64,000 nt of DNA from positions 1-64,000 of the forward strand of contig CACYTU010000012.1 in the NCBI GenBank assembly GCA_902777355.1. Reading direction: 5' to 3'. Shown piece after piece: positions 8,064-17,129 of this stretch (positions within the stretch are counted from its first letter, which is position 1; each line of letters opens with the position of its first letter). Made by a program: the position numbers and the translations under genes. The notes under the pieces are model-generated. The model worked only from the letters and a program-made list of their open reading frames with translations. It did no database searches and was not told the DNA's origin. Source of the DNA: an uncultured Lachnospiraceae bacterium. GTDB lineage: Bacteria > Bacillota > Clostridia > Lachnospirales > Lachnospiraceae.

Positions 8064-10259
8064 TTAATCCTGGATGATGCGCGTTGCCCACACTGCATCA
8101 CGGTTTCCGATTGATGTGGCGATGATGCCGCGGTTTTCACTGAAGGCTTCAATCGTGGTTCCGTTGCCGGCATACAGAGCTACATGGTAAACGTAACCGT
8201 TAGAGGCAAAGAATATGAGATCTCCGGGCGCTGCATCCGCGATCGGAATCTGTGTGCCGAAGGTGGACTGGTCATCTGCCACACGGGGAAGGTTGTATCC
8301 ATAAAGCGCGTAGAGCTGTTTGACAAAACCTGAGCAGTCGCAGCCGCCTCTCAGAGAGTTGCCACCCCACTTGTAGGGGCAGCCGATGCAGCTGGCTGCT
8401 GTCTGCACAATATCAGAACGGATGCTGTTCAGTGCTGTTCCTTCCTGAGTGGAATTGAGCGAGTAATACAGAGCGGCGTTGTCTGAGGGCAGCACAAGCT
8501 GCACCGCTGTTGACATGGCTGCCTCTCCGTTTTGCTGGACGATTTTTTTCGCGGCGTTTCCGGTCGTGAGGCTGGAAGCCGGCGCAAAACCGCGCACATT
8601 GCCCGACTCCACATAGAGCCAATGGTCATCAACCTGCTGGATTATATAGCAGATCCCTCCTGTGGAAAGTCTTCCGATTTCACGGGCCGCGGAGGAGGCT
8701 TCCTCCAGAATCGGAAGATCCTGATCCGCAATGGCATACTGCTTGTCAATGACAGTGGACTTGGTGGTACAGCGCATATAAGTAAAGGCGCTGTTCTCTC
8801 CCGCCGGTATAGTCTCGACTGCAAAATTCAGATTTGTATCTTCGTCTGTAAAAGAGCCCGTCTGAACAGAATTATCATTCCCGGAGGGCTGCAGGGCGGA
8901 AACTGCCTGCTCGGCTTCAGATCCACGAAGCACATAGGCGGCGGGCACAAAGCCGCGCACATTGCCCGACTCTACATAGAGCCAGCCATTGTTTTCCTCA
9001 TTCAGTACATAGAGCGCGTCATTGTCTGAAAGCAGTCCGACCTCGCGGGATGTATTGTTCATCTCTTCATAAACAGACTGCGCTACAGGGGAGACAGCCA
9101 GATCTTTGTCTACTGTATAGAATCGGAATCCGTCACTCAGCAGAGAGAGGCCGGACACAATATTCTGGGCTGCAATGAGCTGCTCATTTGTTCCTGTGTA
9201 GTTGGCAGCCTGAGCATATCCGGCAGGATATTCTCCCTCACCCAGTATAGTCTCAATATTCGGAAGTGAAGAAGTTGTATATTGGGGTGTACCCGGCCTG
9301 GGGACTAGTACATTGGAGGGAACGGTCAATGGCATAGTCGGATCGATATCCATCAGAGGAGCGCTTATTCCTGCAAATGGATCCGTATCCGGAATGATCA
9401 GTGTCGGTGCTGAGATACCGGGAGCATAGGGAATATTGTTTGGATCACCGATAAAGGGTCTTCGCCTATACTCTTCGGACTGTCCGGAACTGTCGGAATC
9501 AGTGTCGTAATCGGTTTCAGAACCACTTTCGACATCGGAATCAGTGTCTGAGCTGTCCTGTCCTGAATATTGACCTGAATTTTGACCTGAACTGCTGCTG
9601 CCGGTCCCTGTATTACCGGTATTCTGTCCAGGACTGTTTTTTCCTGCACCAGTGTTGCTGCCGGAATCCTGTCCTGAGTCCGTCTTTCCGCTTCCTGACT
9701 CTTTGCCGGAACTTTGGCCAGAGCCGCTTCCGGTCTCTGTATCATCAGCTTCTGAGCTGCCTGCGGAGCCGCTGCCGGTTTCTGTGCCTGAACCGGAGCT
9801 TGTGTCAGAACCGCCGTCAGTTCCTGTGCCGGTCCCGGAACTGCCGTCAGAGCCGGTATCGGTTCCTGCTTCCCCTGAACTGCCATCAGTACCGGAGGTG
9901 TCCCCTGAGCCGGTTTCTGAGCCGTCTTGCGAACCGCCGCCGGTTCCGGAGTTGTCATTTTCTCCGCTTCCGTCTGTGGGGGTTGTGCTGCTGCCGGAAG
10001 ATGAGTTTTCATCGGCTGAGGAGGTTGTTTCGCCGCCTGAATTACCTTCCTGGCTGCTTTCACCTCCCTGGTTTTCGGATGAAACTTCTTCAGCTATTTC
10101 CTGATAAGTGTATCCCAGAGAAGGATCTGTTATAAGATTCGGGTCTGAAGTATTAGCGGCTTTTACGGCAAGCGATGGACCTGCTGCTGCAAGTGTCCCG
10201 GCAAGCAATACAGCTGTAAAGCAGATGCCGGTTTTTTTCAATAATTCATTCCGCTTCAA
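8064..10259 (-). CDS. secreted NlpC/P60 peptidoglycan hydrolase with SH3 domains
   Basis: 731 residues from a TTG start with AGAAAGG upstream. A signal peptide (1-35) is followed by about 200 residues of Ser/Gly/Thr/Asp-rich linker (about 65-265), a proline-containing segment, and two bacterial SH3 domains. Each SH3 has the ESGNVRGF(A/V)PA signature, at about 430 and 550. A C-terminal NlpC/P60 domain (about 620-731) has catalytic Cys in CDCSGF and His in YHVALYAG. It should cleave gamma-D-Glu-diamino acid links in peptidoglycan, with the SH3 domains binding the wall. The very long repetitive linker probably spans the cell wall. It is transcribed alone. Confidence 0.9.
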   Translation of the reverse strand: MKRNELLKKTGICFTAVLLAGTLAAAGPSLAVKAANTSDPNLITDPSLGYTYQEIAEEVSSENQGGESSQEGNSGGETTSSADENSSSGSSTTPTDGSGENDNSGTGGGSQDGSETGSGDTSGTDGSSGEAGTDTGSDGSSGTGTGTDGGSDTSSGSGTETGSGSAGSSEADDTETGSGSGQSSGKESGSGKTDSGQDSGSNTGAGKNSPGQNTGNTGTGSSSSGQNSGQYSGQDSSDTDSDVESGSETDYDTDSDSSGQSEEYRRRPFIGDPNNIPYAPGISAPTLIIPDTDPFAGISAPLMDIDPTMPLTVPSNVLVPRPGTPQYTTSSLPNIETILGEGEYPAGYAQAANYTGTNEQLIAAQNIVSGLSLLSDGFRFYTVDKDLAVSPVAQSVYEEMNNTSREVGLLSDNDALYVLNEENNGWLYVESGNVRGFVPAAYVLRGSEAEQAVSALQPSGNDNSVQTGSFTDEDTNLNFAVETIPAGENSAFTYMRCTTKSTVIDKQYAIADQDLPILEEASSAAREIGRLSTGGICYIIQQVDDHWLYVESGNVRGFAPASSLTTGNAAKKIVQQNGEAAMSTAVQLVLPSDNAALYYSLNSTQEGTALNSIRSDIVQTAASCIGCPYKWGGNSLRGGCDCSGFVKQLYALYGYNLPRVADDQSTFGTQIPIADAAPGDLIFFASNGYVYHVALYAGNGTTIEAFSENRGIIATSIGNRDAVWATRIIQD

Positions 10260-10274
10260 TTTGCTATACCTTTC

Positions 10275-10919
10275 TTAAGAATGCTCTTCTTCAAAGACTT
10301 CTATGAGCTTGATGAGCAGACGCACTGTCCCATCGATTCCAAGCAGAGAAGAATCTATGGTCATATCATAGGTGGCTGACTGGTCCCATTTACCGGACGC
10401 GTAGTAGTTGTAATAACTCTGGCGCTGTCTGTCGATTCTGGCCATGAAGTCAGTGATCTTTTTGCCTTTCTGAGCCTCTTCATTGTACTCCGGGTAGTTC
10501 CTGACACGATTGATCCTGAACTCCTCTGAGGCGTGAATGAAGATGTTGAGGACATCATCCCTGTCGGCAAGAGCTTCATCTGCGCAGCGCCCTATGAAGA
10601 CACAGGGGCCTTTTTCCGCAAGCGATTTGATCGTTTCAAACTGCGCCAGGAAGACTTTCTGGCTGAGGGGAATATCAGTGAACGCTGCAGCGGCTCCATG
10701 GCCGAAGGTGTAACTGTCCATGACAAGGTTATACAAAAAAGAGCTGGTCGGACGCTCATCTTCTCTCTGGATGATCTCCTTGCAGAAACCGCTTTCCTTT
10801 GCGACAACTGCCAGAAGTTCCTTGTCATAAAACTTGATTCCATAGTGATCTGCAAGCTTCTGACCAATTTCACGGCCTCCGGAACCGTACTGTCTTCCGA
10901 TGGTTATGATTGTTTTCAT
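10275..10919 (-). CDS. cytidylate kinase-like family protein
   Basis: 214 residues from ATG 10919, with GAGGAGAG nearby; an upstream in-frame extension lacks a ribosome-binding site. The N-terminus MKTIITIGRQYGSGGREIG holds a modified P-loop (GRQYGSGG) and a downstream DKELL segment, typical of the Cytidylate_kin2 family of clostridia. These proteins are related to CMP kinase, but their substrate is not established. It ends 16 bp before the NlpC/P60 start, so co-transcription is possible. Upstream lies a 22-24 bp AT-rich direct repeat (10967-11012). Confidence 0.85.
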   Translation of the reverse strand: MKTIITIGRQYGSGGREIGQKLADHYGIKFYDKELLAVVAKESGFCKEIIQREDERPTSSFLYNLVMDSYTFGHGAAAAFTDIPLSQKVFLAQFETIKSLAEKGPCVFIGRCADEALADRDDVLNIFIHASEEFRINRVRNYPEYNEEAQKGKKITDFMARIDRQRQSYYNYYASGKWDQSATYDMTIDSSLLGIDGTVRLLIKLIEVFEEEHS

Positions 10920-10966
10920 TATTTGTCTCTCCTCGTCAAAAGTGGTTTTAACTGTGTTGACCCCGA

Positions 10967-11042
10967 CATCATAATAATTTAATAAGACATCATAATAGTA
11001 AATATTTAATAACACGAATACACCACAGATTGATGTGGTGTA
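10967..11042. repeat. AT-rich direct repeat and hairpin
   Basis: GACATCATAATA with following AT-rich bases is repeated twice (10967-11012). A 9-bp stem hairpin TACACCACA/TGTGGTGTA (11019-11042) follows. The hairpin may terminate the pseudouridine synthase gene; its T-run is weak. Confidence 0.5.
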
Positions 11043-11151
11043 ATTTTCAAAAATCGATTTAATTATAGACTTTGATTAGTAAAAAATCAAATGAATAGAG
11101 CCCGGACCAGTCGGACAAAACTGCTGACGTGACCGGAAAAGCCAGATTCAG

Positions 11152-12348
11152 TCAATTTGTGGTCCTGAGTTTTTGCAGGATTTTTTGAAAATAGTCCGGC
11201 AGAGGCGCCTCGGTCTCTATGTACCGGCCGCTGACAGGATGGACGAACCCCAGGATCTGAGCGTGAAGACACTGCCCCTGAGTGAAAAAAGGGGTCTTTT
11301 TACGGCTTCCGTAGACGGTATCTCCAAGAAGCGGATGTCTGCAGGAGGCCAGATGAACGCGGATCTGGTGTGTGCGGCCTGTCTCCAGGCGGCATTCGAT
11401 ATAGGTGTAGTCCCCGAACCGCTCCAGGACCTTTACGTGGGTGACAGCGTTTTTGCCGTCGGGACGGACTGCCATTTTTTTGCGGTCGGAGGTATCCCTG
11501 CCGATCGGACGGGAAATCGTCAGAGTATCTTCCTTTATGTTTCCCAGAACGATCGCCCGGTATCTGCGCACGATGGAATGATTGGCCAGCTGCAAAGCTA
11601 TACTGCGATGGGCGGCGTCATTTTTGCAGATGATGATACTGCCGGTGGTATCCTTGTCGATCCTGTGGACTATGCCCGGCCTGAGTACTCCGTTGATTCC
11701 GGAAAGGCTGTCGCCGCAGTGAAAAAGAACGGCATTGACAAGAGTGCCTGTGTAATGTCCTGCGGCAGGATGGACGACCATATCCTTTGGTTTATTGACG
11801 ACCAGAACGTCATCGTCTTCATAGAGGATATCCAGCGGAATATCCTCGGGAAGTATATCCGGCAGCATCCGCACGGGAAGAAAGACCGATACAGACTGAC
11901 CTTCGACGGCACATGCGCTGGGCTTGACGGATTTCTCTCCCACCCTTATACATCCCTCTTTGATCAGCTTTTTGAGATAGCTTCTGGACTGTCCGGGAAT
12001 TCTGGCTGCCAGGACTTTGTCGATCCTTTCTCCTGCATCCAGGGCAGAGATAACGAAAGAAAAGCTGTCTCCGGAGCCGGCTTCAGCAGCCAGATCTTCA
12101 CCATCTGTCAGAGAGTCGGAGCCGGTACCGGTCACAGCCTCTGCAGCTGCTGTTTCATCAAGGGTTACAGTCTCCGCAGCTGCTGTTTCGTCAAGGGTCA
12201 CAGCCTCCGCAGCTGCTGTTTCGTCAAGGTTCACAGTCTCCGCAGCTGCTGTTTCATCAAGGATTACAGCCTCCCTGGCTGCTGTTTCATTAATAGCCAC
12301 AGCTTCCGCAGCTGCGGCCCCATTCTCATCTATCAACTCTGAGTTCAA
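11152..12348 (-). CDS. RluD/RluA-family pseudouridine synthase with repeat tail
   Basis: 398 residues from a TTG start with AAGGTGAG upstream. The C-terminal 300 residues form a typical rRNA pseudouridine synthase: an S4 RNA-binding domain (about 95-155), then the catalytic domain with HRIDKDTTG holding the catalytic Asp, and the CRLETGRTHQIRVHL motif. It would isomerise uridines in 23S rRNA. The first 80 residues are five copies of an 11-residue unit (consensus DETAAAEAVTL) plus a partial unit, absent from ordinary family members of about 300-320 residues. It lies next to lspA, the usual clostridial arrangement. Confidence 0.9.
   Translation of the reverse strand: MNSELIDENGAAAAEAVAINETAAREAVILDETAAAETVNLDETAAAEAVTLDETAAAETVTLDETAAAEAVTGTGSDSLTDGEDLAAEAGSGDSFSFVISALDAGERIDKVLAARIPGQSRSYLKKLIKEGCIRVGEKSVKPSACAVEGQSVSVFLPVRMLPDILPEDIPLDILYEDDDVLVVNKPKDMVVHPAAGHYTGTLVNAVLFHCGDSLSGINGVLRPGIVHRIDKDTTGSIIICKNDAAHRSIALQLANHSIVRRYRAIVLGNIKEDTLTISRPIGRDTSDRKKMAVRPDGKNAVTHVKVLERFGDYTYIECRLETGRTHQIRVHLASCRHPLLGDTVYGSRKKTPFFTQGQCLHAQILGFVHPVSGRYIETEAPLPDYFQKILQKLRTTN
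12115..12330. repeat. 33-bp coding tandem repeat x 5
   Basis: A 33-bp unit repeats in frame at the 5' end of the pseudouridine synthase gene and encodes DETAAAEAVTL-type peptides. Unit boundaries keep the reading frame. Confidence 0.85.
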
Positions 12349-12466
12349 ATTCTCACCTTATTTTGAAAATGATTTTATGGTAAAAAATAATTCTATGTTA
12401 AAAATGATTTTATGCCTTGCATAAGCGCCGGACTGGCGGGCGGGTCCTGAATGAGGAACCTGATTC

Positions 12467-13018
12467 TTATAGTTCCTGCCCGCTGTCTGCCTTTTTTTCC
12501 CTCTTCAGGAAATCAAAATCCTTGTCATCCTTGTAATAAAAGACGGTCAGAAGGACAAGCGCGAAAGCAGAACAGGTAATATAAATATCTGCCACATTGA
12601 AGACCGGGAAGTCGATCAGGCAGAAGTAAATAAAATCACGCACATAAGTGAGAGCGATCCGGTCTATGAAATTGCCGGCGGCTCCGCCTGCAATAAAGTA
12701 CAGGCACAGGCGAAGAGGCATGTAATGGCGGGTATCCGGGACATGAAGAAGGAAATACCCGATCACGCAGAGAGCGGCTGCGGTAATGAAAAAAAAGAAT
12801 ATGCGGGCATCCTGGAGGATGCCGAAAGCGGCGCCGCGGTTCTGGACCAGAGTCAATTCCAGTACTCCGGGTATCAGTGGTACGTGTTTTCCGCCGCTCA
12901 GTCCTTTCACCGCGATCACTTTGGTCATCTGATCGAAAGCAATGAGGATTGCAATGATCAGGAGGGCGGCTATGGAGCTGTGAAGGGGAGATGTACTGTT
13001 TTTCTTTGCGTTATTCAT
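12467..13018 (-). CDS. lspA: lipoprotein signal peptidase (signal peptidase II)
   Basis: 183 residues with four membrane helices. The catalytic aspartates are Asp119 in GGAAGNFIDR and Asp144 in VFNVADIYI, the two family signature blocks; VQNRGAAFG at 58-66 is the third conserved block. It cleaves signal peptides of diacylglyceryl-modified prolipoproteins at the membrane. The carboxypeptidase gene at 17452 encodes a lipobox and would be a local substrate. Its order beside a pseudouridine synthase and SepF is typical of clostridia, except that divIVA and ylmH are missing between sepF and lspA. The ribosome-binding site is weak (GGGT). Confidence 0.95.
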   Translation of the reverse strand: MNNAKKNSTSPLHSSIAALLIIAILIAFDQMTKVIAVKGLSGGKHVPLIPGVLELTLVQNRGAAFGILQDARIFFFFITAAALCVIGYFLLHVPDTRHYMPLRLCLYFIAGGAAGNFIDRIALTYVRDFIYFCLIDFPVFNVADIYITCSAFALVLLTVFYYKDDKDFDFLKREKKADSGQEL

Positions 13019-13040
13019 TCAATTACCCGATATAAAGTAA

Positions 13041-13135
13041 GTGCCATGGCCTTGATGCTGCCATGGCACAGATTCTCAGAAAAGGTCATGAGAATACGCC
13101 AGGGATGGGCGCTGCGTTGCAGCGCCCAGACTGGC
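13041..13135. repeat. cluster of three hairpins between sepF and lspA
   Basis: GTGCCATGGC/GCCATGGCAC (13041-13069), TTCTCA/TGAGAA (13073-13094) and GGGCGCTGC/GCAGCGCCC (13107-13127) nested in GCCAG/CTGGC follow one another. They occupy the spot where ylmH and divIVA usually lie. No T-run follows, so a simple terminator is unlikely. Confidence 0.6.
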
Positions 13136-13199
13136 AGTAATCGCGATATTTAACGGTTGTAATTCATCAGGACGGAGTTTATCTCTGGCGGACCGGTGA

Positions 13200-13757
13200 T
13201 CAAAGGCCTGTAAAGGGCATGTCAAGCGCTGCGCTGCCGTCCTGTTCCGCGCCGGCGGGATTGGAGATATCGCCGCTGATGTCGACGGTTGAAGGTGTGA
13301 TGACAAAGATATAATGGGAGATCTTCATCACGTTTCCCTGAACCGCATAGCAGGAACCGGAAGTAAAATCGATAATGCGCTGCGCAATCTCGACATCGAG
13401 ACCCTCAAGGTTCAGGACAACGGTGCTGCCGGCCAGGATCAGATCAGTGACATCGCGGGCGTCATTGACGGAAGTGGGCTTGACGATACATACTTCCATA
13501 CCTGATTCTGAATACTGACGCTTTACGGAAGGTCTCTGAGAAGGAGCACTCTCTCGCTCCTGGACATTGCGTCTGCGGGGATTTCTGCCTGCTGAGCTGT
13601 TTTCAACTTCTGCCATTTCTTCATCCTCTTTATCAAATGCTGAATCCGTTTTTTCAGGTTCCTCATCATAATACTCGGTGTCTTCGGCTTCATTCTCATC
13701 GTCATAAGGATCTTCGTTAAACTTCATCGCATTGATGAGTTTATCCATTACGCTCAT
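13200..13757 (-). CDS. sepF: cell division protein SepF
   Basis: 185 residues with GGAGGAAAT upstream. An N-terminal amphipathic stretch (MSVMDKLINAMKF) for membrane binding is followed by an acidic linker (20-60). The C-terminal SepF domain (about 88-165) contains VCIVKPTSVNDARDVTDLI and FTSGSCYAVQGNV, including the conserved GxxYAxxG-like turn. SepF anchors FtsZ filaments to the membrane at the septum. It follows yggS, as in many Firmicutes. A Gly/Ala tail follows the domain. Confidence 0.93.
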   Translation of the reverse strand: MSVMDKLINAMKFNEDPYDDENEAEDTEYYDEEPEKTDSAFDKEDEEMAEVENSSAGRNPRRRNVQERESAPSQRPSVKRQYSESGMEVCIVKPTSVNDARDVTDLILAGSTVVLNLEGLDVEIAQRIIDFTSGSCYAVQGNVMKISHYIFVITPSTVDISGDISNPAGAEQDGSAALDMPFTGL

Positions 13758-13906
13758 ATTTATTTCCTCCGTTATTTCTGTTTCATTCTATAACTATTCT
13801 ATACCACTCTGTACTATTCTAAATCATTCTATAGTAGTTTATACTTACTTGCCTGTGACCATGATCTTGTGGCCACAAACATGTATGATTAAACATGTAT
13901 GATTAA

Positions 13907-14020
13907 ACTACACGCTGCTCCGCGCGTCCCGCGCTCCCGCATCGCTCCAAACATTCGCAATCCCGCCCCACTGCGGACACATTGGTGTCCTTGTGCGGCT
14001 TCTTCCTCATGTGTGGGAAG
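13907..14020. mobile_element. dispersed element B, copy 1
   Basis: About 60 bp (from ACTACACGCTGCTCCGCGCG through CCAAACATTCGCAATCCCG) match a stretch at 39678-39740 almost base for base. After a variable hairpin, CTTCTTCCTCATGT-TGGG matches again. It sits directly after the yggS stop codon and has no coding capacity. It is a dispersed non-coding repeat, perhaps a non-autonomous element. Confidence 0.65.
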
Positions 14021-14021
14021 G

Positions 14022-14714
14022 TCAAATATCGTAATTACGTGCTCCAAAAATCGCCGTACCGACTCTTATATGCGTTGCGCCCTCTTCGATGGCAACTTCA
14101 AAATCACCGGTCATACCCATGGAAAGGGTATGCATAGACACATTATCAATGGATTGGCGGGCAATGTCAACAGATAATTCCCGTAGTTTTTTAAAATAGA
14201 CACGGCTGGTCTCGGGATTTTCGGTGTAGGGCGGCACGGTCATGAGTCCGCAGATATGTATTCCGGGAAGAGGTGCGATCTCATGAATCAGAGGAAGCAC
14301 CTTGTCGTAGCCAAGACCGAATTTGCTCTCCTCTCCCGCCGCGTTGACTTCCAACAGAATATCCATCACGCGCCCTGCTTTTACAGCTTCCTTACTGATG
14401 GTCTGCGCCAGAGCGGCACTGTCCACGCTGTGGATCATGACCGCCCTGTCCATGAGGTATTTTACCTTATTTCTCTGAAGATGTCCGATCATATGCCACT
14501 GGATATCTTCCGGGAGCCGGGGGAACTTTTCAATGATCTCCTGAACCCGGTTCTCACCAAAAACGCGCTGGCCGGCATCGTAGGCCTGGCGGAGGTCTTC
14601 TACCGGCTTGGTTTTAGTCACGCAGATCAGCGTGACATCTTCACGGGGACGGCCGGCTCTTTGGCAGGCAGCCAGAATACGCTCTTCGACGGAACGGATA
14701 TTATCAGCAATCAT
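14022..14714 (-). CDS. YggS-family PLP homeostasis protein
   Basis: 230 residues with AAGGAG upstream. The alanine-racemase-like barrel binds pyridoxal phosphate through Lys34 (CVTKTK). GENRVQE, HMIGHLQRNK and the C-terminal HTLSMGMTGDFEVAIEEG and IRVGTAIFG motifs complete the family pattern. Family members hold and deliver PLP rather than catalyse a defined reaction, and affect amino-acid and vitamin B6 balance. It lies just upstream of sepF in the same direction, a conserved Firmicutes pair. Confidence 0.94.
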   Translation of the reverse strand: MIADNIRSVEERILAACQRAGRPREDVTLICVTKTKPVEDLRQAYDAGQRVFGENRVQEIIEKFPRLPEDIQWHMIGHLQRNKVKYLMDRAVMIHSVDSAALAQTISKEAVKAGRVMDILLEVNAAGEESKFGLGYDKVLPLIHEIAPLPGIHICGLMTVPPYTENPETSRVYFKKLRELSVDIARQSIDNVSMHTLSMGMTGDFEVAIEEGATHIRVGTAIFGARNYDI

Positions 14715-14806
14715 GTTTTTCAGTACTCCTTCAGGTTTCAGTTTTTAAGTACTTCTTTAACATTCAGTTTTTCAGTACTTATATAATATTCAGTATTTCA
14801 GTGCTC
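14707..14806. repeat. 26-bp degenerate tandem repeat at the yggS ribosome-binding site
   Basis: TTCAGTTTTTNAGTACT-type units recur about every 26 bp upstream of yggS. The yggS ribosome-binding region (GGAGTACTGAAAAAC on the minus strand) is itself one of the units. The start region appears to have been duplicated in tandem. Confidence 0.65.
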
Positions 14807-14825
14807 CTTTTAAATATAGCCGCGT

Positions 14826-16211
14826 TCAATAATTATTGAAACTGACTGTATCAGCGTGAAGCACTATATAGTCATATTCCTGCAGACCGTACAGCTCATT
14901 GGGCTCTACGATCGCGTATTCATCGTCCTGCATATTGACGGTGACCTGTCTGAAATCGGGATATCCTTTATTGATATAATACACCCCGCTCAGTGTCTTT
15001 TTTTTGCTCAGAGTGTATTGATCCTGTGAATCCTTCTTTTCAAGGATCATACCCTCTTTGAGGACCGAGTTATCGAGATAGTAGGAGTTTTCGGTCTCGC
15101 TGTAGGGAAGTGTGGGGATAAACTGTGTTCCGCTGCTCCCCGCGTCTCCGGCGTCTGTGTAATAACGTATGAGAACTCCCTGCTGATTGTTGGTACCTTT
15201 TGTGACGTAGTCTTTGGGGACAACGAAAAACTCTCCTTCTGTAATGGAGGAAACCGGCACTTTCAGGCCTTTTTTCTCATTAGAGAGTATTTCGACATCC
15301 ACGAAACGATCCATGCAGAAGTTCTCCATGGAATTGGTGAAGGACAGATTGATGAGCCAGTTTCCGTCTTTGTCTTCGCGTCCGTCGACAGAGGCCCAGG
15401 AGGTGTGATCGTTTTTGAGGAAACGGACCTCGACAAAGTCTTCCTTCATCAGGCGCTTCGCGGAATCGGGGTCAGTGACTTTGATCGCCACCGACCAGTT
15501 TTCATCCGTGACTATGCGATAGGCGGGCTTGCCGGCAGATATTTTGGCGCCGTCTCTCAGCTGAGCCTTCTTGCAGGCCGAACTGTCAAAATCTTTTGCG
15601 GAGAGTGACTTAAAAGTCATCCCGTTGTAGTTGTCATAGGAATAGACGATTGAACCGGTCTCTTTGGCTTTTACTGTGCGGAGGGTTGTCAATTTCAGGT
15701 CCTTTATACCGGACAGAACAGCCCGGTTGCTGATCTTCTGGGCCTGACTGGCCGAAGCGCTCTTAAAATCATATACAGTAAAGAATCTGGATGAGTCGAA
15801 ATCAGAGACGAAGCTGATCACCTGATTGCGGAAGAGATTCAGATCCTTGTCTGTGTAATAATCCTTTGCCAGCTGATCCGAATCCGCGTAATCGGCCAGC
15901 TCGCCTTTTTCATCCACCGAATAGGCCAGTCCTCCGACTTTGACACGGTCTCCTTCCCTGTTATAGTAATTCACTTTTCCGGAATACGCACTCTTGACCA
16001 GGGATTCCTGACGGATGGCAATCCCTCTGTAGCTTTCATTGTAGGAAAGGGTACCCATGCGGACTTCGTAGACTTCTGTCTTATCGGAGGTCACATAGGA
16101 TATTACACTAAAGAGTATATAGACCAGAATGATAAAAAATATCAACATACCGATGTCTATGTGCATCGATATTTTGGGGCGTTTCAGCCGCCAGCTCATT
16201 CTTTTTTTCAT
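14826..16211 (-). CDS. HlyD-like membrane protein of the sepF region
   Basis: About 461 residues from the ATG at 16211; a TTG at 16253 is an alternative start lying inside a 22-bp direct repeat. After a short basic tail a membrane helix (about 18-40) is followed by an extracytoplasmic region with the split lipoyl/barrel-sandwich pattern of membrane-fusion proteins (VRMGTLSYNESYRGIAIRQE and VKAKETGSIVYSYDNY). Beta-rich segments follow. No transporter genes adjoin it. Family members are often found by yggS-sepF in clostridia, which suggests an envelope or division role. The function is inferred and unproven. Confidence 0.7.
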   Translation of the reverse strand: MKKRMSWRLKRPKISMHIDIGMLIFFIILVYILFSVISYVTSDKTEVYEVRMGTLSYNESYRGIAIRQESLVKSAYSGKVNYYNREGDRVKVGGLAYSVDEKGELADYADSDQLAKDYYTDKDLNLFRNQVISFVSDFDSSRFFTVYDFKSASASQAQKISNRAVLSGIKDLKLTTLRTVKAKETGSIVYSYDNYNGMTFKSLSAKDFDSSACKKAQLRDGAKISAGKPAYRIVTDENWSVAIKVTDPDSAKRLMKEDFVEVRFLKNDHTSWASVDGREDKDGNWLINLSFTNSMENFCMDRFVDVEILSNEKKGLKVPVSSITEGEFFVVPKDYVTKGTNNQQGVLIRYYTDAGDAGSSGTQFIPTLPYSETENSYYLDNSVLKEGMILEKKDSQDQYTLSKKKTLSGVYYINKGYPDFRQVTVNMQDDEYAIVEPNELYGLQEYDYIVLHADTVSFNNY

Positions 16212-16219
16212 ATATATTA

Positions 16220-16270
16220 TCCAAAGATTTCCTGCCGGAAAATAATTTTCCAAAGATTTCCTGCCGGAAA
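16220..16270. repeat. direct repeat at the 5' end of the HlyD-like gene
   Basis: CCAAAGATTTCCTGCCGGAAA occurs twice, about 31 bp apart, spanning the start-codon region. This makes the start of the HlyD-like gene uncertain. Confidence 0.75.
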
Positions 16271-16311
16271 GAAACAGGGGTGAGGCTGTTTTAATTCCTT
16301 CTGTTCACGAC

Positions 16312-16432
16312 CGGCCCTTGTCCGCCAGGGGGCGGAAAAACACATGAAGCGGCCCTTGTCCGCCAGGGGGCGGAAAAACATATGAAGCGGCCCTTGTCCG
16401 CCAGGGGGGGCGGAAAAACATATTGACCGGCT
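16312..16432. repeat. 38-bp tandem repeat x 3, each with a hairpin
   Basis: Three copies start at 16312, 16350 and 16388. Each contains TCCGCC-AGGG-GGCGGA, which folds into a small stem, followed by an A-run. It lies between the small P-loop gene and the HlyD-like gene. Confidence 0.85.
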
Positions 16433-16440
16433 CATGTCAG

Positions 16441-16487
16441 AAAAAGCAGGCAGGGACGACTGTTCCTGCCCCTGCCCGTTTTATTAT
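16441..16487 (-). terminator. terminator of the small P-loop gene
   Basis: On the minus strand GGCAGGG pairs with CCCTGCC and a TTTTT run follows. It is placed about 60 bp after the stop of the gene at 16549. It is also T-rich on the plus side, so it may act in both directions. Confidence 0.65.
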
Positions 16488-16548
16488 AGTTCTTTTACCG
16501 ATCTGTAGACGATTGCAATAGATTTATATACCGCTTCAGGTGAAGTGA

Positions 16549-16968
16549 TCAAAGAGCAACTTCGATGCAGTCCTTGAATTCTTCCGGAACGTCATCTGCG
16601 TCAATAGAGATACTCACAAAGATGTCAACACCGGAATCCTTGCTGATGCTCTGAAGCTTACGGATAGAACGTGTGAGGTCTTCGCCCTCAAAGCGGACAA
16701 TCCTGAGAAAACCATCAATATACATCTGTTCAAGATCGTGATCCTGCGAAATGATACCGCTAACAAAGCCAAGGAACTGATCACAGTTTTCTATCTTGTA
16801 ATCAGGGACGACAACAAGGCGGATCCTGGTGTTGAGTTCATACATATGCTGCGAGCTTTTGTCAAGGTAGCAGATACTGCCCAGAACACTCTTGATCGAG
16901 CCGTTTGCTTTATTCAGCATCCATGTTGTCTTGCCTTTGCCTTTGTTACCAGTAACCAAATGAACCAT
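16549..16968 (-). CDS. small P-loop ATPase-like protein, unknown function
   Basis: 139 residues from ATG 16968, preceded by AGGAGGT at 8-base spacing. The N-terminus MVHLVTGNKGKGKTTWML holds a Walker A motif (GNKGKGKTT). A Walker B-like strand (VDIFVSIS) lies near the end. The protein consists of little more than one minimal P-loop fold, and short clostridial relatives are often loosely labelled PilT-like. It has no pilus genes nearby and has its own terminator, so it is transcribed alone. Function unknown. Confidence 0.7.
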   Translation of the reverse strand: MVHLVTGNKGKGKTTWMLNKANGSIKSVLGSICYLDKSSQHMYELNTRIRLVVVPDYKIENCDQFLGFVSGIISQDHDLEQMYIDGFLRIVRFEGEDLTRSIRKLQSISKDSGVDIFVSISIDADDVPEEFKDCIEVAL

Positions 16969-17129
16969 TTGACAATACCTCCTAATAATATATGCTTGTA
17001 ACTTCACCTCAGTGCCGGACCCGGCACAAGGCGAAAAAAAAACCGGTTTGTTCCTGAAAACAATTATAGATGAATACGTGTAAAATTACAATAAGGTACG
17101 AATGACTCTTTGGCCAGTTTGAAACAGGT

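Noticed and set aside
11173-12342. Plus-strand open frame of 389 codons
   Set aside because: It is antisense to the pseudouridine synthase; its repetitive end only mirrors the 33-bp repeats.
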